Positions 23,570 to 35,600 of a DNA stretch of 64,000 nucleotides are shown here, piece by piece. Every line of letters begins with the position of its first letter. Position 1 is the first letter of the stretch. The stretch spans positions 13,082,001 through 13,146,000 of the forward strand of contig OZ176054.1 of the NCBI GenBank assembly GCA_964247055.1, written 5' to 3'. The notes under the pieces are model-generated. The model made no database searches. It had not been told where the DNA came from and saw nothing but the letters and a program-made list of their open reading frames with translations. The position numbers and the translations under genes were made by a program. The stretch is from Paragordius varius (lineage: Eukaryota; Nematomorpha).

Positions 23570-24027
23570 TTAGCTAATAAATTTGAGAGACATGAATATG
23601 ATTGAAAAGCCTTGACGTTAAAAAAAATTTTGTAACCTGAAATAAATATTGGTGCTAAGACAGACGGTTTAATTTTTGCCGTTTTGTACACGGTAACTTC
23701 CAATAAAAAATGTATAAAAGCTAAGAGAAATGTTAAAATGCAAATATTATAAAGGCTAAAAATAAAAATAAGATTTTTACAGATTATTGTTGATATATAT
23801 TGCGGTTAGGATGCGAATAATTCCGGCCAGTAAGGTCCACAATCCAAATATTCTGGCTAATAAATTGTTTTCTGCGTAATAAAATTATTAATAAAACTTG
23901 TATAAATTGGTTCATAAAGATTAAGTATAACAGATGTGTTTTTGAAAGATGTAAAAGCGGTAAATATCGCTATAAGCCCGACAAGTCCAATCCATGCTTG
24001 TAATAATAAAATTAAAAAACCAGGCAT
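23570..24027 (-). CDS. ERG28: ERG28-type sterol scaffold protein
   Basis: Small ER membrane protein that tethers sterol C-4 demethylation enzymes (family of yeast Erg28 and human C14orf1). Four exons: 24027-23898, 23871-23781, 23755-23637 and 23610-23570, giving 126 residues (human about 140). The start MPGFLILLLQAWIGL and the blocks NLLARIFGLWTLLAGIIRI, LTFLLAFIHFLLEV and SVLAPIFISGFSIIFM line up with the family along its whole length and form about four hydrophobic segments. The three introns are only 26, 25 and 26 nt. Without removing them the frame breaks, and with them removed the alignment is continuous. The last one ends in AAG. An upstream in-frame ATG at 24180 would add residues not seen in the family, so 24027 is preferred. 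The stop lies 218 bp from the intersectin stop (convergent pair). Confidence 0.9.
23611..23636 (-). other. Ultrashort intron, ERG28 intron 3 (26 nt)
   Basis: On the minus strand it starts GTTACAAA and ends CGTCAAG. A TTTAAC branch-like motif lies close to the acceptor. Removal gives PIFISGFSIIFM, matching the last membrane segment. Confidence 0.78.
23756..23780 (-). other. Ultrashort intron, ERG28 intron 2 (25 nt)
   Basis: On the minus strand it starts GTAAAAAT and ends TTTTTAG. It is one of the two shortest introns in the window. Removal joins TAIYINNN to LLYNICILTF. Confidence 0.88.
23872..23897 (-). other. Ultrashort intron, ERG28 intron 1 (26 nt)
   Basis: On the minus strand it starts GTTTTATT and ends ATTACGCAG. 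Removal joins LYEPIYT to KNNLLARIFG as in the family. Confidence 0.88.
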
Positions 24028-25081
24028 TAAATTGTGACTTCTATGTCCATATTTTTTATTTATATTTGAAAGTTTAGTTTTTACAATAATAATTTTTCTC
24101 AAAATAAAAACCCTATTAATTAATATAAGGCGTAAAAAGTAAAACGCTTTATTTACAAAAACAGTAAAACAACCACCCATTTTTTTAATCTGATTATTTG
24201 CGTATATATTAGATTGAGAAGTATGGATTTGAGAGCAAGTGGGCTATCTTAATTCAATTGATTACATCATCACTTTTCAAATTTTATGGTAAGATAACAT
24301 AGAGGTTAAACATATTCTATTAATATTTAATTTTTCGAATTAAGTTGGGGTATCTAAATACGCCAGACGAAATGTGAGTTAGGATTTTAAAAAACTACTG
24401 AAGGAAACGGTTTCATTTTAAATTTATGCTTTTATCCTAATAAAAATTATATAATAATTTTAAAACATCTAAATAAATTTTAGTTTTGAAAAAAAATTTC
24501 CATGTCAAACTACTTCGACGCCATTTTTATTTTACAAAATTTTTGTAAAATATCGTCTTCATTTAATTTTAAGAGTATTAAAGCTAATTTTTTTTAAATT
24601 ACATCTAGCATTGATAGAAATAGAAAAAGCGGTTTATTTTGTCTCATTTTTCAATTTTACCATTGCACACATGTCACGTTGACTAAATTTTTACCTTTCG
24701 GTTTTACCTTAAAATAAGTAATATGAAGTATTTTTGAATATTTATTTTTTATAATTCAGTTTATTTATGTTATATAAATCCAATATTTTGCCATGGATTC
24801 AATTCCTTCCATATTATTAAAAAGTTTAATTTAAAACAGGCTTGGGGTATTTAACTACTTCCATTTGAACCGAAGTACTAAAATGAATTGTATCAAGTGT
24901 TAAATGATGTAAAACCAATAATGTCTTGACCATTGTATAAATGCCTATTTCGCGCCATAATGGATAAAATAAGAGAATTTGTGCTAAATTTTTTAATTTT
25001 AAAACCCTTCTATATATATAAAAAATTTATCGGTTAAATACTTTGCATCAAAATATTTTTTTTTCAGTATTTCACTTTCCA
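24028..25081. other. Divergent intergenic region, ERG28 / RRS1
   Basis: About 1.05 kb between two outward-pointing start codons. More than half is one copy of TTAA element C (24327-24903). The remaining about 300 bp next to ERG28 and 180 bp next to RRS1 must hold the two promoters. No specific site is recognisable. Confidence 0.6.
24327..24903. mobile_element. Family C TTAA element, copy 1
   Basis: TTAA at both ends. The right end CAAGTGTTAA is intact; the left end is diverged but still shows GTTGGGGTATCT. Shares the TACTTCGACGCCATTTT and CATGTCACGTTGACTAAATT blocks. Non-coding. Confidence 0.85.
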
Positions 25082-28000
25082 ATGTCCGATCATAACGAGT
25101 TGAACAATCACATTGTCGATTTAGGCATATTGCAAATCTATAATCCAACACCTTATGAAAAGTAATAAAAGTTTTTTATACAATTCATAGTATAACTGAT
25201 GAGCTTCTTTTAGATATTACAACACACAATGTTGGCATTATTCGAGAACATGTTCGCAAAGTTTAATTTTGCATGTTAACTTTTTATATTTTAGTTGGAA
25301 ACCCATAAAATGGAAGATGTAATAACTGTTAAACTTCCAGAACCAGAAACTAGGTTACCACGCGAAAAACCAGTACATGCAATCAATTTATTTTTTAGAT
25401 TCCAAAACCAAAAGTTATGACTAAATGGGAAAAATTTGCTAAAGAAAAAGGAATTAAACCTCACAAAAAAGAGAGAATGGTATTCGATGAAATTACTCAA
25501 ACTTGGAAACCTTCTTGGGGTTATGACCGCGCAAATAATGATAAATTGAAGAATTGGTTGATTGAATTGCCAGATAATTCAGGTGACAAAACAATTTTTT
25601 TTCTAAAATATTTTTTCACATTAAACGTGTTTTTCTGCATAAGATTTTACATAACGCTCTTCTTTCATCCAAATGTTATATGAGTTCATGGCTTGAAAAT
25701 TATTTCTTTTACCCATATGAAAATAATTTAAAAAATCAATCATTAGCATATACTTCCACCAATCTTATATGGCACATTTAACAAATTTTAAATGATTCAG
25801 CGGCGGTTTATCTTTAATTGAAATATAAAATAAAAGGAATATAATTATATTTGTTAGTTCTCCAATGAATTTGGTCATTTTAATTACGAAGTTTTTTTTG
25901 CATAAATTTTTTTATTGCTTAATGAAGGAATTTTGGGTAATTAATTATTTGAATTTGAAAAACGATAATAGAATGAGAGTTTTTTTGGAAAGATACCATT
26001 TACAATTTATCACCCTTTAACAACTCAAATCACCCTAAAAATAAATTGTTGTTTTCGGGTAGCTAATATAACTCATCATTAATATGAAATATATCTTTAG
26101 GCTTAATCTGATATTTTTTCATTATTACATTAATTTTAAACAAAATTCTATAAATCAATTTCAAATAATTCATAATTTATTTTGGGGTGAATTTCAACTT
26201 AACTGTTAATTACTGATTAGTTTCAATGTAAAATAATTGACTTTTTGATACATTGATGCTTTACATCTTTTTGATTAACGGATAAACCATTGATTAAGTA
26301 CATTCCTTATATAAATAAGTAAGTATATATTCTGAAATAGGGCAAGAAACGCATATATATATAAATAATCATAAAAATATTAAATTAATTAAAAATTCAA
26401 ATGTTAGGTTATAAAACGATAATTATTTAAAGAGATAAAAAAAATAAAAAGCTTTATGCCAATTTACCGTAAAATAGATTTTTAAATGCCAGGATTTTTT
26501 AAATATATATATATATATATATATATGCGATATCTCTTTTTTAGACGGGTATACCGATGCATATGCACAAAAAAATGAAGCTAAAAAACGCAAATTATCC
26601 AAAATTGAAAAGGCACAAACTGCAAACATTAAAAGATTAAAAATGCCACAAAATTCCTCTTTGATTAAAGAAAACCGGGGGAATTTTTTGTTGGAAAATC
26701 CAAAAGCTAATGTCAAATTACCTATTCACGTGGAAAAAGAGGTAGAACATATAAAGTAATAAAATTCATGTGGACAAAACCTTGAAATTATAAAGACAAA
26801 TATTTTATTTCAAAAGACAACCAACCACATCCTTTTTAGGAAACATTAATTTTTGCTATATAAATTATATAACTACAATTGGAAATTAAATAATTGATTG
26901 TTATACCTATATATACATATCAATTTTAACTTTGCAGTTTTAAACTATGAGTTATATTTGAAATAATTAACAAAAAGTATGGTTGGTTTTCTTTTAGAAA
27001 AAGATATTTGTCTTTATATTTTTACGTTTTGTCCGTAAAATTTCAGTTTTTACTGTATAAAGTAATAAAATTGATTAATAATCATAGATTTTAATTTTTA
27101 TTATTGTGGAATTTTAATTTTTGGGTTGTAAATTAACGAATAGTCAATAACATTCAATTATTTCACAATTATCAAGTTTATTGAAAAAAGTATGGTGTCT
27201 TTTAGAAAATATATTCTTTATTTTTTTACGTTTTGCTTTTAAAATTTTTTATTTTTACTGTGATTGGTATATATATAGATATATATACCATTTACTATTT
27301 AATTTCACCTTTGAACAATTATATTTCACCCTTAAACAATTCAAATTGACCCTTGAACAATTCAAATTCACCCTAAAATAAATTAGGTTTTTTAAGATTA
27401 AAATCTACCTATATTTTTAAAAAAAGTAATTTTGAATGTAATCAAATCAATAAACTTTGCCATAAAAATATATTTATTTTTAATGATGTGTTGTATTAGA
27501 CCGAAATTTCATAATTTATTTTTAGGGTGAATTTGAATTGTTCGAGGGTGAATATAAATTGTAAATTGTATATATAATATATATATGACAGAAATTGGGT
27601 CAGGCTTTGAAAGAAGCCCATACCTCGACTGCTTCGATGGGTAAATTCCCAGTCTATCGACCGCCCACTGAAAAACCCATGAAATCGCTTAAAACGCTAT
27701 CAAAAAGTGGACAAAGAAATCTTGATAACCAAGTTAAATTAGGTTAGTTAGGACTGTTTTATAAAGATTTTTATAGAGATATACGGTAAAGTTGGAAATA
27801 AAAAAAGCTTAAATCCAAAAACATGGAATACAAAAGTTAAAGTTTTTTTGCTATTATCTATAAGGTTGACACATTTAGATTATGAAGTCATATTTCAAAA
27901 GCTTATTTTTTATAACTTGATTCCATATATGTTTAACACAAATTTATTTATAACACACACCAGTACGTATAACATTAGATGAAGTTAATTAAAATAATGA

Positions 28001-29037
28001 CATAATTTTTATATATCCAACATTTTTATTTCCTTTATAACTCTAGAGCTTATATGAATATTATTTTTTAAATCAAATTAGGTAAACCGAAAACGCCTCT
28101 ATTAGACACCAAGACAGAAAGTAAAACTCAACTTAGCATTCTGACAACGATAGCTGGAAAGGAACCCAAAATCACGAATGTGGATAGATTGGCCAATGTT
28201 GCATTACATCAATTAGCTCAGGCTGATAAGGTTTTTTAAGATATATAAAATTATGAAAAAAAAATTACATAGATTGGATTGGAATTGAAATCGTTTCTAA
28301 TTCCGATTCAATCTTTTATGCCAAATATTTTTAGAGTCCCGAATATTTCATAAGAAATAGGTTGAATTTACTTTTATGATGAAATATATATAAATGTTAC
28401 ATAAACTAATCATATAAATCATATTTTTTTATTAGAAGTTTATAATCGGGTCAAAATATAGCATTCTTGTTTGAATCCTAGAATGTGGTCATTCATGGTC
28501 ATATTAGTTAACATTTATCACAAATAATGTATGTTTTTACTCTAAAACCAATGATTAACGCACATTTGAGCTAATATAGTTTTTCAATATTTTTGCACAG
28601 TAAAAATAATTTTATACTATTATTTTATAATTTAAATGATATCCATCTTGCATGCATGGGTCCTTTAATAATTAATCATACCCAACCTTAAACTTTATAA
28701 AAGGTATAATATCAAAGGTGATAATTGATTGAACTGTTTATCGTTTGAAAACAGTAAACCAATACCGCGACTATTTAATTTTCATTTGGCCATAACTTGT
28801 TTTTGCGCATATTTTTAGGTTAAACGAAGTCAAGACCAGGAAATTCGAAGTAAAAATAAGATAAAGAAACAATCGAAAGCCAAAAAGTATGGAATTGGAA
28901 CTGCAAACAATAAATTGGAATATGGCGTTAGGAAAAAGTCAAACATGAAATCCTACAATAAGAGTGAACGCAAAAATGCAATCAAGAAAACTAATCGAAA
29001 GAATGCCTCTAAAATGGGCAAAAAGAAAGCGCATTAA
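25082..29037 (+). CDS. RRS1: Ribosome biogenesis regulatory protein RRS1
   Basis: Nucleolar 60S assembly factor that brings the 5S RNP (with RPF2, uL18 and uL5) to pre-ribosomes. Eight exons: 25082-25161, 25191-25260, 25295-25372, 25399-25582, 26545-26741, 27592-27742, 28082-28230, 28819-29037; 375 residues against 365 in human. The N-terminal DLG motif and the blocks LPEPETRLPREKPIPKPK and MTKWEKFAKEKGIKPHKKER are near-diagnostic of the family. WKPSWGYDRAN and WLIELPDNS follow. A lysine/arginine-rich tail ends GKKKAH, as expected for a nucleolar protein. Introns 1-3 are 29, 34 and 26 nt. Intron 3 falls between REKP and IPKP, inside the most conserved block, which makes its exact removal hard to doubt. 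Later introns are 400-960 nt, two of them with transposons. An AATAAA lies 21 bp after the stop. Confidence 0.96.
25162..25190 (+). other. Ultrashort intron, RRS1 intron 1 (29 nt)
   Basis: Starts GTAATAAA and ends ATTCATAG. It contains an in-frame stop at its first bases if retained. Removal joins NPTPYE to NITDELLLD. Confidence 0.85.
25261..25294 (+). other. Ultrashort intron, RRS1 intron 2 (34 nt)
   Basis: Starts GTTTAATT and ends TATTTTAG, with a TTAAC branch-like motif 15 nt before the acceptor. Removal joins IIREHVRK to LETHKMED. Confidence 0.9.
25373..25398 (+). other. Ultrashort intron, RRS1 intron 3 (26 nt)
   Basis: Starts GTACATGC and ends TTTTTTAG. Removal gives REKPIPKPKVMTKWEKFA, which matches the most conserved block of RRS1 without a gap. 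Confidence 0.95.
25993..26212. mobile_element. Family A MITE, copy 8
   Basis: ATACCATTTACAATTTATCA start, core with CGGGTAGCTAATATAACTC, worn right end GGGGTGAATTTCAACTT. In RRS1 intron 25583-26544. Confidence 0.8.
26767..27055. mobile_element. Family B MITE, copy 9, between 17-bp direct repeats
   Basis: The left terminal bases are lost, the right end TTTTTACTGTA is intact. TATAAAGTAATAAAATT flanks it on both sides (26750-26766 and 27056-27072). In RRS1 intron 26742-27591. Confidence 0.82.
27172..27262. mobile_element. Family B fragment (right half)
   Basis: AAAAGTATGGTGTCTTTTAG through TTTTTACGTTTTG to TTTTTACTGTG. No left half. Confidence 0.7.
27284..27574. mobile_element. Family A MITE, copy 9, next to a splice acceptor
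   Basis: TATACCATTTACTATTTAAT start, four minisatellite units, end TTGTAAATTGTATATA. Stops 17 bp before the RRS1 exon at 27592, so it leaves almost no room for an ordinary 3' intron end. Confidence 0.85.
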
Positions 29038-29058
29038 TTAACAATTATCGTTTTTCTG

Positions 29059-29070
29059 AATAAATTTATT
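29059..29070. terminator. Palindromic bidirectional poly(A) signal
   Basis: The 12-bp palindrome AATAAATTTATT reads AATAAA on both strands. It lies 21 bp after the RRS1 stop and 17 bp past the proposed UXT stop on the other strand, so a single site could end both convergent transcripts, whose 3' ends would then overlap. Confidence 0.6.
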
Positions 29071-29087
29071 TCTCTTATATCAATTTA

Positions 29088-29583
29088 TTAATATGATTGT
29101 AAGGGTTGTTTAATGTTAATTTCCTGGATTTTAAATAGAAAAAAATACTTGTAAACATAGGTTAATTTCGTTAATTAAAGTAAGTATATCATCATCATTT
29201 AATCTAATTTTTGTGTCCAACAAAGCCATTTTTTTATCAATAAAATTAAGGGCTTCGTCTAATTTAAAGTTAACGAGTAAATTAAATCCAACATTTATAA
29301 AAACATATTCTTTTTCCTTGATCTTCGCATTCATGTAAAAATTACAGCCAATATCCGTTTTTATTTTCAATGGATTGATTGTTGAACATTCCTAGAAAAT
29401 TAGTCGACAAATACAAACTTTAATTGTTAAAATAAAATCTTTTGTTTTCAGATATTCCTCACAACTTTTAACCAATGTTTCTTTTATATCATACAATTTG
29501 CTAACTATATAGAAAAACGAAAGATACTGCAAATTTCGCTTTATAAGAGTATCAGCGTTTTCAATTTGAAAAGCCTGATCCAT
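29088..29583 (-). CDS. UXT: UXT-type prefoldin-alpha subunit
   Basis: UXT is an alpha-class prefoldin-like protein, part of the URI/R2TP-associated prefoldin-like complex. Exons: 29583-29419, 29391-29149 and probably 29123-29088; about 147 residues (human 157). The match is clearest from TDIGCNFYMNAKI through YVFINVGFNLLVNF to EALNFIDKKMALL, covering the beta hairpins and the start of the C-terminal helix. The first intron is 27 nt (29392-29418). If retained it brings a stop, and its removal joins the N-terminal helix to the conserved core. The last intron (29124-29148, 25 nt) is less certain: unspliced, the protein would end about four residues later at 29131. Residues 19-26 (QYLSFFYI) are an insertion relative to human and could hide another tiny intron, but no phase-consistent one was found. 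Convergent with RRS1. Confidence 0.87.
29124..29148 (-). other. Candidate ultrashort intron, UXT (25 nt)
   Basis: Phase 0, starts GTATTTTT and ends AAATCCAG on the minus strand. Splicing adds EINIKQPLQSY at the C-terminus. The unspliced frame ends after VFFSI. Conservation here is too weak to decide. Confidence 0.5.
29392..29418 (-). other. Ultrashort intron, UXT intron 1 (27 nt)
   Basis: On the minus strand it starts GTTTGTAT and ends TTTTCTAG, with GACTAAT as a possible branch site. Its final codon in frame is a stop, so retention truncates the protein. Confidence 0.9.
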
Positions 29584-30208
29584 AAATGTTCAACGGGCCT
29601 TATTTTAGGTAAGAAAAATGTACGTAAAAACAATATATTTTATAAATAACTCAAATTATAAATACGGTGCACTATGAACAAAAAGCTTAAATATAAATTA
29701 GGTAAAAAAGTCAATTTTTTGAAAAATAAGGAAACGTCAGGTTAAGATGATAGGTATCGTAATATTATACATTCTGATGAAACATATATATATTCACAAA
29801 ATAATACATCAACATTCTCTTAGTTTAAAAAATAAGTGATTTACGAAAATTATTTGCGCTTTTTTGGTAACTGCTCCATATCAGAAAATAAAAATTTGCG
29901 CACTTTTGTTAAAGAAAACTTTTATCTAAACCTAAAAACATTAAATACATTCATTTGAGCCTTCCTAATTAGGAACAATTATTTTAGGTGTTTTTAAATC
30001 AGCCTTTATAATTTTTATTATTTGACAACCAGAGTAAAAATTATGCCTGCTTTAGTTTTTATGAGCATTAGACATAAAATTTTTAAAAAATGATGCACTA
30101 ACTTTTCATCTCAAACTTTTTCTTCGCCATTCTTCTTAAATGTTATTTACACATGACACTTTTTTGGCAATGATATACTGGGGTAGTTTTATATTCTAGA
30201 GGTATATT

Positions 30209-30788
30209 TAACACTTCAATTCAAATTGGGGTATCTGAATACCCCAGACTAAATTTAAATTAGGAATTTAAAAAAACAACTGAAGAAAACTGTTCCAATT
30301 TAATTTTATGCTTCTATCCTATTAAAAATTATATAAATATGCTAAAATATCTAAATAAAATTTTGTATTGAAAAAAAAGTTCCATGTCAAACTACTTAGA
30401 CGCCATTTTTATACAAAATTTTTGCGAAATTTCGTCTTCATTTATTTTAAGGGTAAAATTAAAGCTAGTTTTTTATTTAAATCCCATCTAACATTGATAG
30501 AAGCAGAAAAAGCGGTTTATATAGTAGTTTTTTTTAATATCATTGCACACATGTCACGTTGACTAAATTTTTACAATTCGGTTTTACCTTAAAATAAGTA
30601 ATATCAAGTATTTTTGAATATAATTTTTTGTATATATCGGTTTATTAATGTTATATAAGTGCAAAATCTTACCATGGTTTTGATTCCTTCCATATTTTTT
30701 AAAGAATTTAATTTAAAACAGGCCTGGGGTACCCAACTACCCTGATTTGAATCAAAGGACTAAAATGAATGTGTTGTACAAGTGTTAA
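30209..30788. mobile_element. Family C TTAA element, copy 2
   Basis: TTAACACTTCAATTC start and ACAAGTGTTAA end. Internal GGGGTATCTGAATACCCC palindrome near the left end. Open frames here are short and not protein-like. Confidence 0.9.
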
Positions 30789-31732
30789 ATAAAGTTTACA
30801 TTGTTCTCCCCTATTATGAAAGCTTCTATTTTGTAACTTGAGTCTAAAATTGGTACAAACATGATTGAAATCCCAATTCATTTTAAAATCAATCATATTT
30901 TTGTGGAAATGTAACTTGAAAGTATTAAATAATATACATATATTTGCCTACTTTATAGCGATCGTAAAAAATATAGAAAAAACTATCAGCGAAAAGTAAT
31001 TTATCATTAAATATTATTACAATAAAAATAAAATTGATACAAATAATGTGAAAACTGAGAAAATATTTATTTCTTAAAGGCAGCCATATTTTTCAAAAAT
31101 CAATCGTATGTGCGATCAAATGTAAATATATATAATTTATATAATTTACAATAATCATTGAGTTCTGTAATGATTCAATAAAATTATGGCTATTTTAAAT
31201 GTCATTTAGTATGTAGATTATGTCTTTGTAAATTAATTTTTTTACCTGTAAATATGGTTAAAGCACATTCTCCATTTTCTAAAAAAATATTTGTGTCTTT
31301 AATCTCGATAAATATGGGCTTAATGGCCAGGATGTTTATTTTATCAAGACTAAGATAGTTGCGCCTCGATTTATGCCTGTTATATTTCTTAATTTAAACC
31401 GATATTGTTGACATCTTTTTAAATTAGCCCCTATATTTAGCTCCTCCGGTGGGAAAAAATTGTAAAAGTATTCCAAAATAGTGTTTAGTTATGGGAAACT
31501 TATAAACCATTTGTCAATTTTCATTTACATAGTCCCTATAATAATACCAATCCTTTCGAGTCACATTGTAAATTTATCGAACAGCCCACACTCTGATAAA
31601 TACGTCTTGCTCAAGGTTAAATTATCTGAGAAGATTATTATTCATCGGTCTCAATAAATTAATACATAGCAAAATTAATATGGGCGAATAAGTGATGGTT
31701 AAAAATACTTAAATTTACTTAATAATAATTAA

Positions 31733-31995
31733 TACAGTAAAAAATGAAATTATACAGACAAAACGTAAAAATATAAAGACAAATAGTTTTATCTAAAAGA
31801 AAATACTTAAATTTTCATACTACTACTTAGTTACAATTGTAAAATATAGAATTAATTGTGTTAGTTATATATCTCTATTTCACAGTTTGCCATTTAAAAC
31901 AATGAGTTATATTGAAATAAATCAAAATTATGGTTGTCTTTATATTTTCCTATATATTTTTACATTTTGTCCGTATAATTTCAGTTATTACTGTA
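31733..31995. mobile_element. Family B MITE, copy 10
   Basis: TACAGTAAAAAATGAAATTA start and AGTTATTACTGTA end. Intergenic. Confidence 0.87.
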
Positions 31996-32506
31996 TTATT
32001 TTTACATCTCTTTTATTCAATTCATTCTAAAATATCTATTATTTCTAATCATCGCCTTAACTTGTCACATGGACGCAGAGTTTATTGAAAAAAGATTTTT
32101 AATGTTTTTTTTTTCAATAAATACCACAGAAATTTTTTCAACACCAATAAGAAATAATAAATTTTTATGTCTAAAAAGTGGAATAATCAATACTCTCCCA
32201 TTTTTTTGACCATAATTCAATAATTAGTTAAATTACTAGTTATAATGATTATGCATTTCAATCGCTTCAAATTTACTTATCGTGCTGATAAAAATTTTTG
32301 ATCAATTATTTTTTGAGGGATTAAATATATTCCAAAAATTCGATCAATCCACCACAATCACATTTATTATATATTTTTTCCATCCCTTTCATTAAAAATA
32401 AATTTACCATATGCCCTTTGCTTATAAACGTGTATAAGTATAAAAATATAATTAGAACATTTATATATATATATATTTATGACGACACAAATGGTTTTGG
32501 ATTATC

Positions 32507-32526
32507 ATAAGAGAGAGAGAGAGAGA
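32507..32526. repeat. (GA)n microsatellite
   Basis: About nine GA units in tandem, the only clear non-AT dinucleotide run in the window. It lies about 90 bp past the hexosaminidase stop in the sense of that gene. Confidence 0.85.
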
Positions 32527-32615
32527 TGAAGATGGGATAGTATATTTCAAAGATTGCACTGACAAGTTTTTTGTTTCCAATAAAAGCATGGGGAAAAAAA
32601 CTCCGCATTTTATGT

Positions 32616-35600
32616 TTATGATTGAACCACAATCCACTGCTTATCTTCCTGGAAAGGGGCGGTATTGTAAGTTAGTGTCCCCAATCGGATCTCATAATTT
32701 CCACAGTATCCTGGTTTGATTGGTCTAACGTCTATTCCCCTTCTAAAGCGCACAAAATTTAATTAAAAAAATTAGTCCAAAATTGATATTATACAGACAA
32801 AGTGTAAATGAAAAGACAAATATTTTCTTAAAAAAGACAATCATATTTTTAAAATCTTGATTTTTTTACATATAACATATCTTTTTGGGTTGCAAATGTA
32901 AAAAATAGAGATGTAAGGTTGAAAAACTTCCAACTATATACTTTAAATCGTAATTATTATATGGTTTATGTAGAATTTATTAAACATCAAAAAGTATGAT
33001 TATGTTTTTAAAATTTGTCCTTTAATTTATACGTTTTGTCCGCACATTTTAAATTTTTACCTGTAAACAAGAATTATAATTATATATGAAACTTTAACAT
33101 ACTTTATCATGCGACACCTCTGTTCATCCAGCCTTTGTTCAGCATGATCTATTCTCCTGACATATTTGGGACTCCATAACCTTTCCGCGACAGCACAAGC
33201 CCGTGGCCTGGAATGATAAAATAAAATGCGTGTTATAACAGAACAGTAAAAATAAAAGTTTTATACAAAAGACAAAACGTAAAAATATAAAGACAAAAAA
33301 TATTATATTTTCAAATGACAGCCAAAACTATTTAACTTTCCTAATATAGTTACAATCGTAAAATACATAATTGATTGTGTGACCAAAATACATCTCTTAC
33401 TTTGCATATAAACATATGAATTATATTAAAAAATAGGGTTAAAAAAGACCAGCGTTACTTTGATAAAAAATTTTATCTTTATATTTTTAGTTTTGTCCGT
33501 CTAATTTCAATTTTTATTAATAAAAATTAAATAGTATCGATATCTATGCGAAAATGCTTAAATTTGCTCAAAAAACTTGCCAAATAGTTTCAGAAATGGA
33601 AGTTGGATCCACATATTCCGACCACATGCAAGCTTCTCCCCCCAAAATGCCATTTTTTTGATCCGGTTCTAAATCTAAACAAATATATATGTTCATTTTT
33701 GGTATTGAATACCAATATAAAAACCTTTTTTAAACATTTTTAGATCCATAAATTTCATATAATATAATTTAAACCGAGTATCAGAATTCACAAAAATTTA
33801 TATTTTAACCAATGTAATTTCTTAAATTCATGGATATATATGTTAAAGATCTTTTATAAATTTAATTTGTTATCCACTCTATACCAATAGATTTTTCTGG
33901 ATCATATGAATAAAATCGTTGCCAATCCTCTTTGCTTAGGGCATCATCCAAATACCAAGGCGCAGAGATGATTAAATTGTGTCCGTCCGCAATGTAATTT
34001 GCCAGCTTAAGTCCCAGGGATATTCGACCCCAATTTTTCCAGACTTGGAGGATTACATCGTTAGGAACCTAAATATATAAATACCATATCGCAATTTTTA
34101 TTAAATAATTATTTTATCAAATAGAAAAATACAGTGTCTAAATGGTAATTAAAATTTGCCATTTGCAATGCATTATACGTATTAACCATTTTGACGATCA
34201 AATTTTTTACATAAATTTGAAATTAAAATTTTTTGTGTCAAAATCATAATTTTTTGATTTTTTTAGCGCGCTTAATATTTAAATTAAATTTTGGTTTATT
34301 TACATTATAAATGCGGTAATCATCTCGAAATGACATAATATTTTAAGGAATCAATCCATTTACAGTAAAATTTAAAATTATACGGACAAAACTTAATAAT
34401 ATAAAGATGAATATTATTTTTAAAAGTCTTCCATACTTTTTAAATCTTGATTTTTTTAATATAAATCATTGTTAAAAATTGCCAAGTATGATATAAAGAT
34501 GTATATTGGTAAAACAATTATTTACATACTTAAAAATTGTAATTAATTTTAAAAATAAAGTTTAAAAACAACATGATTATATTAAAAAAATTTGGATGTC
34601 TCTATATTTTTACGTTTTATTAGTATAATTTCAATTTTTAATCTAATTAAAATTTGTTCATCGTAATAAAAGCAAAACAAAATTAATGCTTAAATAATTA
34701 TTAAATTCAACAAGAATATGAATTTGAATTCAACATTGAAGAAAAGAACCTTAATACTGTCTTCAACAGGATCTTCCCATATAATTGCACGCTTTCCAAG
34801 CCTGTTGATAATATCCAAAGTTTTGTTCATGTAAAGGCTGAACGCAATCTTATACGGATCCAAATGCTGGGACGAAGTTAAATTTTGAATGTAAGGATTT
34901 GATAACCTAATTCAAACAATTTTCTTAAATCATAATAATTATTCAAATAAATTTTTAAATAAAAATACTTTAATTCCATATATCTAATTATAACGGAATA
35001 TAAATGAAATTCGGTTTTCTTACATGATTTTAGTCAATAAAACAACGTTTTAACAACAATATTTTAGATGAAAAGCAATATTGTATTTAACATATAAAGA
35101 ACAAATGTGTCTTGGTTTGAAAAAGTAATAAATTTGACTAAGATGGGGAATAATTTTTAAAAAATTATTTATCTAAATAGCAAATTTAAAATGGTGCAAT
35201 CTTAGCTACCAGTGTTGTTTCGAATCCTTAAATCGGGATTCATTTTCAAGCCGATTATATGAGTGCGCGCGCTATTTTATTATTTTAAACCTATTACAAA
35301 TAAAAACTATAGCATAAATGGAATATACCAGCAAGCTGGAAAAGTTTCATCCATGCCAGCATGAAAGTAGGGATCAGGAAAGATGGTAAAAATTTCTCTA
35401 AACAGCGAAGTGACCATTTGATACGTTTTGGGATTCAAAGGGTCCAAATTTTCCCGGGCACTGTGGTGTGGAAACCGGGGGGTGTTGGGGTCACGTCCAT
35501 TCCCATAACACGAGGTTAGTACTTCTGAAAATAGAGATTATAAGAGGTTCATAACTATATAATTATATTTTATTTACAGGGATAATATTTCTTATAGGTG

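Larger units (their letters stand above)
29584..32615. other. Intergenic region UXT / hexosaminidase, no gene seen
   Basis: About 3 kb between the UXT start and the hexosaminidase stop, both on the minus strand. It holds element C copy 2 (30209-30788), element B copy 10 (31733-31995) and a short GA repeat. The remainder (about 29600-30200, 30800-31730 and 32000-32500) is AT-rich with no open frame that resembles a protein and no RNA gene that I can recognise. Confidence 0.6.
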
